In this document: positions 56,035 to 64,000 of the stretch, in pieces | Position numbering within the stretch: the stretch's first letter is position 1 | Layout of the letters: every line of letters begins with the position of its first letter | From: Marivivens donghaensis | GTDB lineage: Bacteria; Pseudomonadota; Alphaproteobacteria; Rhodobacterales; Rhodobacteraceae | Direction: 5' to 3' | DNA length: 64,000 bases | NCBI RefSeq assembly: GCF_023541015.1 | Contig: NZ_JALNPR010000002.1 | Coordinates: 558,001 to 622,000, forward strand | The notes under the pieces: generated by a model | Seen by the model: only the letters and a program-made list of their open reading frames with translations | The model's database searches: none | What the model was told of the DNA's origin: nothing | Translations under genes and position numbers: made by a program

Positions 56035-56937
56035 ATGTATACTGTCTGCGCGCTCTATCATTTCACCCCATTCCCCGACCCCGCTGCAATCCGTGGGCCG
56101 CTCCTTGAGCTGTGCCAACGCGAAGGGATCACAGGGTCGCTCCTTCTTGCGAAAGAGGGGATCAACGGCACCGTTGCTGGTTCTGAAGCTGCGATCAATA
56201 CCATGCTGGCGCACATCCGTGCGCTACCTGGCTGTGCCGATCTGGTTTGGAAGAACTCGACCGCGAAGGATCAGCCCTTTGGCAAAATGAAGGTGCGCCT
56301 GAAGAAAGAGATCGTGACCATGGGCCAGCCGGACATTGATCCGCGTGCTGCTGTGGGCCACTACGTCGAGCCGAAGGATTGGAACGATCTCATCACTGCG
56401 CCCGACGTTGTGGTGATCGATACGCGCAACGACTACGAATATTCGATCGGCACCTTTGAGGGCGCGATTGATCCGCAGACCAAATCGTTCCGCGAGTTCC
56501 CGCAGTGGTGGGAAGAGAATAAAGATCGGTTCCACAACAAACGGATCGCGATGTTCTGCACCGGCGGTATTCGCTGCGAGAAATCGACGAATTTCGTCAA
56601 ACAACAAGGCATTGACGAAGTTTACCACCTCAAGGGCGGCATCCTGAAATACCTCGAAGAGGTGCCTCAGGAAGACAGCAAATGGCAGGGTGATTGCTAC
56701 GTGTTCGACGGACGTGTGTCAGTTGGGCATGGATTGGTTGAGGGTCCGCACGAGCTCTGCCATGCATGCCGTCGTCCTGTGATGCCAGAGGACAAATCGC
56801 GCCCCGAATGGGAAAACGGCGTGTCCTGCCACCAGTGCGTTGACGAGACCTCGGACGAGGATAAGGCGCGGTTCCGTATGCGCCAGAAACAGATCGAGCT
56901 TGCCCGTGAACGGGGCGAAAAGCACTTGGGTCGTTAA
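56035..56937 (+). CDS. trhO: tRNA uridine(34) hydroxylase TrhO (rhodanese domain)
   Basis: A 300-residue protein of the YceA/TrhO family, which hydroxylates U34 in several tRNAs with oxygen. The N-terminal part (GITGSLLLAKEGINGTVAG) is family specific. The rhodanese-like domain (about 120-220) carries the catalytic Cys in FCTGGIRCEKST. The C-terminal part has Cys pairs (CHACRRP, SCHQCVD) typical of the family. The ATG at 56035 gives the MYTVCALYHF start; an open frame extends far upstream but is only the antisense of pncA. The stop overlaps the convergent gene by four bases. Confidence 0.93.
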   Translation: MYTVCALYHFTPFPDPAAIRGPLLELCQREGITGSLLLAKEGINGTVAGSEAAINTMLAHIRALPGCADLVWKNSTAKDQPFGKMKVRLKKEIVTMGQPDIDPRAAVGHYVEPKDWNDLITAPDVVVIDTRNDYEYSIGTFEGAIDPQTKSFREFPQWWEENKDRFHNKRIAMFCTGGIRCEKSTNFVKQQGIDEVYHLKGGILKYLEEVPQEDSKWQGDCYVFDGRVSVGHGLVEGPHELCHACRRPVMPEDKSRPEWENGVSCHQCVDETSDEDKARFRMRQKQIELARERGEKHLGR

Positions 56938-57407
56938 CCCGCGCGTAGGCCCGTTTCGACCAACAGGCCAAGGCGTTTGGCCTCGTAATAGTAGCCGCGT
57001 GCATACCACATGATCGCTTCGTCCTCGTCTCCGCCAGAGACGAGCCACGCGCCGCGCAAGTAACGTCCCGCGTACTGCAGGTTAGTTTCTGCGTCCAACA
57101 GCCCGCTGTCGGGGCCTTCATACCCCATCGTTCTGGCCGTCTGCGGAAGGATCTGCATGAGGCCGTAATAGGGGCCATTGCGGGCACCCGCGCGGTAGTC
57201 GCTTTCGCGCTGGATCACGCGGTGGAGCAATGTTCTAGGAATTTCATGCCTATCCGCCCATTTGTTGACCAAGACCCGCATTTCAGGCGTCTCACCCGGG
57301 AAAAACGGCGGGTTATAGCCGTGGTCGAAAGTGGTCAAATCCCCGCCTTTGCCGCAAGCAGCGAGCGCGGAGAGGGTAACAAACAAGGCGTGGCGACGTG
57401 TGATCAT
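56934..57407 (-). CDS. lytic transglycosylase-like (SLT) lipoprotein
   Basis: A 157-residue predicted lipoprotein with lipobox LAAC (MITRRHALFVTLSALAACG). The SLT fold is indicated by the catalytic glutamate in HRVIQRESDYRAGARN and GPYYGLMQILPQTARTMGY. It is a second small SLT lipoprotein in the window, distinct in sequence from the one at 37811. Confidence 0.88.
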   Translation of the reverse strand: MITRRHALFVTLSALAACGKGGDLTTFDHGYNPPFFPGETPEMRVLVNKWADRHEIPRTLLHRVIQRESDYRAGARNGPYYGLMQILPQTARTMGYEGPDSGLLDAETNLQYAGRYLRGAWLVSGGDEDEAIMWYARGYYYEAKRLGLLVETGLRAG

Positions 57408-57522
57408 GGCCTGTCTTAGCGTGGGGCGATACCGTCGGATAGTGGGTGCGAAAAGATCGGCGAACTTGCGCCAAGCGGTTTGGCCCTTTACCCCTTAATC
57501 ATACGACAGCGGGAGGCACGAG

Positions 57523-57864
57523 ATGCTGGGCTATCTAACACTGATTTTCAGTTGCCAATTGATCGGCGAAGTCATCGTGGGCACGCTCGCCCTACCCGTC
57601 CCCGGCCCCGTGGTCGGCATGGTTCTGCTGTTCATCTACTTGATAATACGTGGTTTTGTTCCAACGGATTTAGGCGAGGTCGCCGGCGGATTGCAGAAAT
57701 ACATGTCGCTGTTGTTCGTCCCAGCGGGCGCGGGCGTCATGATGCATTTCGGCCTGATCGGTGAGGCGGCGTTGCCCATCGCGGCAGCACTGTTCGTCAG
57801 CACGCTGGCCACAATTGCGGTGACGGCCCTCATTATGAGCCGCCTGATGAAGCGAGGCAACTGA
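57523..57864 (+). CDS. CidA/LrgA family membrane protein
   Basis: A 113-residue membrane protein with four hydrophobic segments. It contains the LrgA/CidA pattern LALPVPGPVVGMVLLFIYL and LLFVPAGAGVMMHF. The family is described as holin-like and linked to murein hydrolase control or to pyruvate and small-acid transport. TGATG overlap with the following gene shows coupling. Confidence 0.9.
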   Translation: MLGYLTLIFSCQLIGEVIVGTLALPVPGPVVGMVLLFIYLIIRGFVPTDLGEVAGGLQKYMSLLFVPAGAGVMMHFGLIGEAALPIAAALFVSTLATIAVTALIMSRLMKRGN

Positions 57865-58580
57865 TGGAAAACCTTCGCGATACATGGGTTTATCTGAGCG
57901 CCTCACCGCTGTTTCACCTGACGTTGACGCTGGTCGCGTTTCAGGGGGCGTTTTGGCTGTTCGAAAGGGCGGGGCGTAACCCGATTTTGAATCCCGTTCT
58001 AATTTCGGTGATCGTGATCGTCGGCGTGTTGATTTCGACGGGGACAAGTTACCCGCAATACTTTGAAGGGGCGCAGTTCGTGCACTTCCTCCTTGGTCCT
58101 GCGACGGTATCACTGGCGGTTCCGCTCTATCGGCAATTGGCGAAGGTCAGACAGTCGGCCTTGGCGATTGGAGTGAGCCTGCTCTGCGGGTCGTTAACCG
58201 CGATTTTCACCGCTGTGGGCATCGCGTGGCTGCTGGGCGGAGGGCCAGATATCCTCGCCACCCTCGCGCCGAAATCAATCACCGCGCCCGTCGCAATGGC
58301 TGTCGCGGAAAAGATCGGCGGGCTGCCGTCGCTCACGGCGGTCGTCGTAATTATCACGGGCATTTTCGGCGCGATGTTCGGGACGTTCGTCCTGAATGCG
58401 GTCGGGGTCAAAGACTGGGCTGCGCGTGGGTTCGCGATGGGCACGGCGAGCCATGGGATCGGGACGGCGCGGGCGCTTCAGGTCAACGAAGTCGCGGGGG
58501 CGTTTGCGGGATTAGCGATGGGCCTCAATGCCTTAGCGACCGCGATCTTGCTGCCTGTGCTCTGGGCAATCGTGTTCTGA
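57864..58580 (+). CDS. CidB/LrgB family membrane protein
   Basis: A 238-residue membrane protein with about seven hydrophobic segments. Conserved LrgB segments are FVHFLLGPATVSLAVPLYRQ, LAPKSITAPVAMAVAEKIGG and GMGTASHGIGTARA-like MGTASHGIGTARALQ. It forms a functional pair with the preceding LrgA-type protein. The stop abuts the stop of the convergent channel gene. Confidence 0.92.
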   Translation: MENLRDTWVYLSASPLFHLTLTLVAFQGAFWLFERAGRNPILNPVLISVIVIVGVLISTGTSYPQYFEGAQFVHFLLGPATVSLAVPLYRQLAKVRQSALAIGVSLLCGSLTAIFTAVGIAWLLGGGPDILATLAPKSITAPVAMAVAEKIGGLPSLTAVVVIITGIFGAMFGTFVLNAVGVKDWAARGFAMGTASHGIGTARALQVNEVAGAFAGLAMGLNALATAILLPVLWAIVF

Positions 58581-59339
58581 TCACACGTCGCCTTCGGTTC
58601 GAATGTAGATCGTTTCGCCGCAGTGTTTGCAGTGAACGGCGTCCGCATCGTGGAGGATGAGGCCGCAGGTCTTGCATTCCTGTCGGACCTTGGATGGGCG
58701 AAAGAGGACTTGGAGGAGGCGCAAGAAGAGCGTCACACCAAAGATCATGACGCCGACTGACAGCATGCGGCCCCACGGACCCGTCAGGGTAATGTCGCCG
58801 AAGCCCGTCGTGGTCAGCGTCGTCACAGTGAAATAGAGCGCGTCAGCGTAGTTGCGGATCTCTGGGTTCACGTTGACTTGGGTCGCGTAGATGAGGCCCG
58901 TCATGACAAAGAGGAACACGCCGAGATTCAGGGAGGCGAGGACGATATCTTCGTTCTTGCGGAAGAAGCTGAAGTCCTGACGAAGTCTGCTAAGCAATTG
59001 ATATGTATGCAGTAAGCGGAGCGTACGCAGGATGCGGAGAAAGCCGACGCCTTCGCCTGTGATCGGTGCGAGGAAGGATAGTACCGCTGCAACATCAGCC
59101 CATGTCGCGAGGCGGAATGCCATGAGGCGTTTTTCTTTTTCGATCCAGAAGCGGATGAAGAAGTCCGTCAGGATCAAAACGCCGAATACCGCATCGATGA
59201 TTTCGATGGTGACGGTATGGTCATAGAATGATGTTCCAATCACAAAGAGGATTGTCGCGATGTCGAACACGAGGACGCCGTAGCGAAACCGATGTGCGGC
59301 GACGGTGTCGTCTTCGTAGAGGGAACGGATTTTTTCCAT
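58581..59339 (-). CDS. voltage-gated-like potassium channel with C-terminal zinc ribbon
   Basis: A 252-residue six-helix ion channel. The S4-like segment FLRILRTLRLLHTYQLLSRL has regularly spaced arginines; the pore helix and filter read YFTVTTLTTTGFGDITLTG, where TTGFGD is a K+ selectivity filter variant. After the last helix a short cytoplasmic zinc ribbon follows, with two CxxC pairs (CKTCG and CKHCG). The zinc ribbon is unusual for this class. Gene is alone on its strand, upstream of the gyrB terminator only. Confidence 0.88.
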   Translation of the reverse strand: MEKIRSLYEDDTVAAHRFRYGVLVFDIATILFVIGTSFYDHTVTIEIIDAVFGVLILTDFFIRFWIEKEKRLMAFRLATWADVAAVLSFLAPITGEGVGFLRILRTLRLLHTYQLLSRLRQDFSFFRKNEDIVLASLNLGVFLFVMTGLIYATQVNVNPEIRNYADALYFTVTTLTTTGFGDITLTGPWGRMLSVGVMIFGVTLFLRLLQVLFRPSKVRQECKTCGLILHDADAVHCKHCGETIYIRTEGDV

Positions 59340-59350
59340 GTCGTCGGGCC

Positions 59351-59383
59351 GAAAGCAAAAGACCCGCCCAGTTGGGGCGGGTC
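59351..59383 (-). terminator. intrinsic terminator after gyrB
   Basis: Perfect 9-bp stem GACCCGCCC / GGGCGGGTC (59361-59369 and 59375-59383), followed on the minus strand by TTTTGCTTTC, eight bases after the gyrB stop. Confidence 0.88.
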
Positions 59384-59390
59384 AGATTGA

Positions 59391-61844
<2,454 letters not shown>

Positions 61845-61907
61845 TCAGTTGCCAAAATATAGAAAATTGGCAGGGGAATGTCACGCAGTTCGCACCATAT
61901 TTTGTGT

Positions 61908-62528
61908 TTATAAAAAGGGGATAACGACCCCGACAGCTACCAGTAGCCACCCTGCCGTCAGGTTCATCCGTTTGAGCGCGCGTGGAGAGGTCAGAAGCGC
62001 CCGCACCTTGCCGATAAATGCGCCCATGATGAGGTTGCCGATCAGTGGCACGATGGCCGAGAGTGCACCTATGGCCACGATGTCTGCGACGGTGAGTTGG
62101 GACAGGTCAAAGAAGCCCGGCAGCATGCCCATGTAGAACAAGATCGCCTTGGGGTTCCCGATGATCACGGCGAGGCCCGCGACAAAGCCTGCGATGACGC
62201 CCGGACGGGTTAGGCGGCTGTCAGAGGCGATGGATTTGTCGGCGTTGCGGATGACCATGTAGCCCATGAACAGGAACGTCACCGAGGCCACGTAGCGCAT
62301 CAGGTCCAAGAAGCCCGCGTATTGACTCACGATCCACGACACGCCGAGGATGGCGAGGACGGACCACATCACATCGCCGACCACCACGCCAAGGGCGAGT
62401 GGCCATGCAGCGCGAAACCCGCCTGACATCGCACGCGCCATGAGCGCAACCCAGACAGGGCCGGGAGTCATGAACAGAATGAAAAGCGCGCCTGCGTAAA
62501 GCGCAAGCTGTTGAATCGTCAGGGTCAT
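61908..62528 (-). CDS. LysE family amino-acid exporter-like protein
   Basis: A 206-residue membrane protein with six hydrophobic segments and the LysE/RhtB start QQLALYAGALFILFMTPGPV and the GNPKAILFYMGMLP loop. These proteins export amino acids; substrate unknown. Start at 62528 overlaps the VOC gene stop (ATGA), favouring it over a longer in-frame ORF. Confidence 0.9.
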   Translation of the reverse strand: MTLTIQQLALYAGALFILFMTPGPVWVALMARAMSGGFRAAWPLALGVVVGDVMWSVLAILGVSWIVSQYAGFLDLMRYVASVTFLFMGYMVIRNADKSIASDSRLTRPGVIAGFVAGLAVIIGNPKAILFYMGMLPGFFDLSQLTVADIVAIGALSAIVPLIGNLIMGAFIGKVRALLTSPRALKRMNLTAGWLLVAVGVVIPFL

Positions 62529-62956
62529 TCGGACCTCGGTAAAGTTAAGCTGCCGTCGTCGGAGAGCGGCCAAAATGGATTGTGAGCGAGTTCCCAAACG
62601 TGACCGTCGAGGTCTGCGTAGTAGCCAGAGTAACCGCCCCAGAACACTTTTTCGGGCCGTTTCAGGCAGGTCGCACCAGCGGACAGGGCAAGTTCAAAAG
62701 CGGCGTCGACGTCTTCGACGGTGTTGAAATTCTGAGCCAATGTGACTGCCCCCGTCCCGAGCTGCGCGTCTGGGCGACCTTGGTCTTTCGCCAGTTCGTC
62801 GAGCGGGAACAGGCCCAGGAGTTGTCCATGGAGTTGGTAGAACGTCACTCCAGGTTGCTCTTCGGCGGGTGACCAGCCGAGGGCCGCGTAGAAGGCCTTG
62901 GATTGTTCGAGGTCTGCCACGCCGAGGGTGATCAAGGTGACGCGCTGAGGGGTCAT
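62525..62956 (-). CDS. VOC family (glyoxalase/bleomycin-resistance fold) protein
   Basis: A 143-residue protein with paired beta-alpha-beta-beta-beta modules: VTLITLGVADLEQSKAFYAA at the start and YSGYYADLDGHVWELAHNPFW at the end, the latter with the metal-ligand glutamate. The substrate is unknown. It overlaps recF (ATGA) and lysE, so it is part of the recF transcript. Confidence 0.88.
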   Translation of the reverse strand: MTPQRVTLITLGVADLEQSKAFYAALGWSPAEEQPGVTFYQLHGQLLGLFPLDELAKDQGRPDAQLGTGAVTLAQNFNTVEDVDAAFELALSAGATCLKRPEKVFWGGYSGYYADLDGHVWELAHNPFWPLSDDGSLTLPRSE

Positions 62957-64000
62957 GGAAGATCCTTTTGGGTGGTAATGGACGTGTCATTATCTTCTGT
63001 AATTTCAATGTATTGCGCGCGCGATTGCAGTTCTTCGAACAGTTCTGGACCGGTGCCAGTCATGAACGCCTGTGCCCCCAACGCGCATATTTCATCATAG
63101 AGCGCGGCGCGGCGGCCTGCGTCAAGGTGGGCTGCAACTTCGTCCAGCAAAAGGATCGGCGGGGCACCGAAATCACGAGCCAAAGCGCGACCATTGGCGA
63201 GGATCAGCGAGATAAGAAGCGCTTTTTGTTCACCCGTCGAGCAATCAGAGGCGGGAACGCCTTTGGCGCGGAATGTGGCGTCCAGATCGCTACGATGCGG
63301 GCCGATCAGGGTGCGGCCAGCGGACATATCGCGCTGACGGTTGGCTGCGAATTGGTCGCGCAGGGACGTTTCGTCCTCGGCCAAGTCCTCTGCGTGGGTC
63401 AGCGCCAAATCCGCGATGGGAAAGGCGGTTTCGGCGGCGTCTTGGGCATCCTGAAGCTCTGCTATGGCGCGGTTGCGATTGGCGGTGATCGCAATGCCAG
63501 CCTGCGCCATCTGCGTCTCTAGAGCGGCATACCAATGAGCATCGCGCACCATGTCTTTGAGCAGGCGATTGCGTTCGCGCATGGCTTTTTCATAGGTCAG
63601 AACGGCCTCGGCATGAGAGGGTTCAAAGCTCATCGTCATTCGATCAAGGAACCGACGGCGCCCGTCTGCCCCCTCGATCCAAAGGCGATCCATAGATGGC
63701 ACGAGCCAGAGGACGCGAGCAATGCGGCCTAGTGCTACTTGCGGCGCGGCTTTACCATCAATGCGAAGTTGGCGGCCCTTGTCGGGCTCCATCCACGTCT
63801 CGACCTCGTGAAACTGATGGAGAGACGTAATTTCCGCGCTGATTTTCCAGCCGAGCGCCTCTTGCTTGCGGATCATATCCTCGGCTGCGGCGCGACGAAG
63901 GCCACGACCAGGGGAGAGGAGCGAGACGGCCTCTAGAATGTTGGTCTTGCCCGCGCCGTTAGGTCCGTAGATCGCAACGGGGCGGCCATCAAACTCTGCC
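62953..64000 (-). CDS. recF: DNA replication and repair protein RecF (5' end outside window)
   Basis: About 348 residues lie inside the window; the frame stays open to base 64000, so only the first few residues are missing. Walker A reads YGPNGAGKTNILEAVSLL near 63960, the ABC-type signature STGEQKALLISLILA, and Walker B ILLLDEVAAHLD. RecF loads RecA at single-strand gaps with RecO and RecR. An ATG at 63876 is internal and downstream of the Walker A. dnaN and dnaA would be expected just beyond the edge. Confidence 0.95.
   Translation of the reverse strand, partial: AEFDGRPVAIYGPNGAGKTNILEAVSLLSPGRGLRRAAAEDMIRKQEALGWKISAEITSLHQFHEVETWMEPDKGRQLRIDGKAAPQVALGRIARVLWLVPSMDRLWIEGADGRRRFLDRMTMSFEPSHAEAVLTYEKAMRERNRLLKDMVRDAHWYAALETQMAQAGIAITANRNRAIAELQDAQDAAETAFPIADLALTHAEDLAEDETSLRDQFAANRQRDMSAGRTLIGPHRSDLDATFRAKGVPASDCSTGEQKALLISLILANGRALARDFGAPPILLLDEVAAHLDAGRRAALYDEICALGAQAFMTGTGPELFEELQSRAQYIEITEDNDTSITTQKDLP

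Overview
The window is a chromosomal segment of an alphaproteobacterium, most likely a member of the Rhodobacterales (roseobacter/Rhodobacter group). Evidence: the glnK-amtB pair, a RpoE-ChrR sigma/anti-sigma pair divergent from a FAD oxidoreductase-DUF1365-DUF3833-SDR operon, the long block rsmB-heparinase-purH-lspA-DUF3035-M16-M16-mutL-rmuC, DUF3775 and DUF1674 proteins, and moderately high GC (a sampled line inside arfB is about 67%). recF and gyrB at the right edge suggest that the dnaA-dnaN-recF-gyrB neighbourhood, often near the replication origin, lies close by, although VOC and LysE genes sit between recF and gyrB here. I see no rRNA or tRNA genes, no CRISPR array, no insertion sequence and no prophage.

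Layout. 1-1.7 kb: end of a mercaptopyruvate sulfurtransferase gene coupled to an aromatic/aspartate-type aminotransferase. 1.8-6.2 kb: amtB/glnK (minus), a bifunctional penicillin-binding protein, DUF3775. 6.3-11 kb: singlet-oxygen-type stress module (rpoE-chrR plus divergent four-gene operon), with two matching candidate RpoE promoters. 11-22.6 kb: nine minus-strand genes for DNA repair, tandem M16 peptidases, lipoprotein signal peptidase, purine synthesis, a heparinase-like protein and rRNA methylation. 22.6-31.1 kb: dapB, rbfA, a NAGPA-domain protein, truB, an RTX-repeat protein, rpsO, pnp with a structured leader, and an L,D-transpeptidase. 31.1-34.3 kb: rimB-rimK-aspartoacylase operon and a peroxiredoxin. 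34.4-39 kb: aldehyde dehydrogenase, RluA-type synthase, free methionine sulfoxide reductase, hspQ, a lytic transglycosylase lipoprotein, lolA. 39.2-44.8 kb: ftsK, an aminotransferase, an amidase. 44.9-51 kb: UbiH-type hydroxylase, YggT, thioesterase, UMF1 transporter, MepA, phytase-like esterase, queuosine precursor transporter. 51-52.6 kb: the most unusual stretch (see below) with arfB and an AT-rich DUF3800 gene. 52.6-58.6 kb: NAD salvage genes pncA/pncB flanking a SulP transporter, trhO, a second transglycosylase lipoprotein, cidA/cidB-type genes. 58.6-64 kb: voltage-gated-like channel with a zinc ribbon, gyrB, LysE, VOC, recF (cut by the window edge).

Most of the window is ordinary core genome. 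The strongest unexplained signal is the 376-base gap between the queuosine transporter and arfB (50995-51370). It holds an 18-codon leader ORF preceded by a Shine-Dalgarno sequence complementary to the last 17 or so bases of 16S rRNA, a hairpin over the leader stop codon, a hairpin competing with an SD-sequestering pairing, and a strong intrinsic terminator. All lie upstream of a ribosome-rescue factor that has no visible Shine-Dalgarno of its own, which looks like an attenuator that could sense initiation capacity. Secondary signals are a structured leader before the queuosine transporter, paired TGATCC-N16-CGTA promoters around rpoE, the SulP transporter inside a pncA-pncB operon, and the rimB-rimK-aspartoacylase operon.
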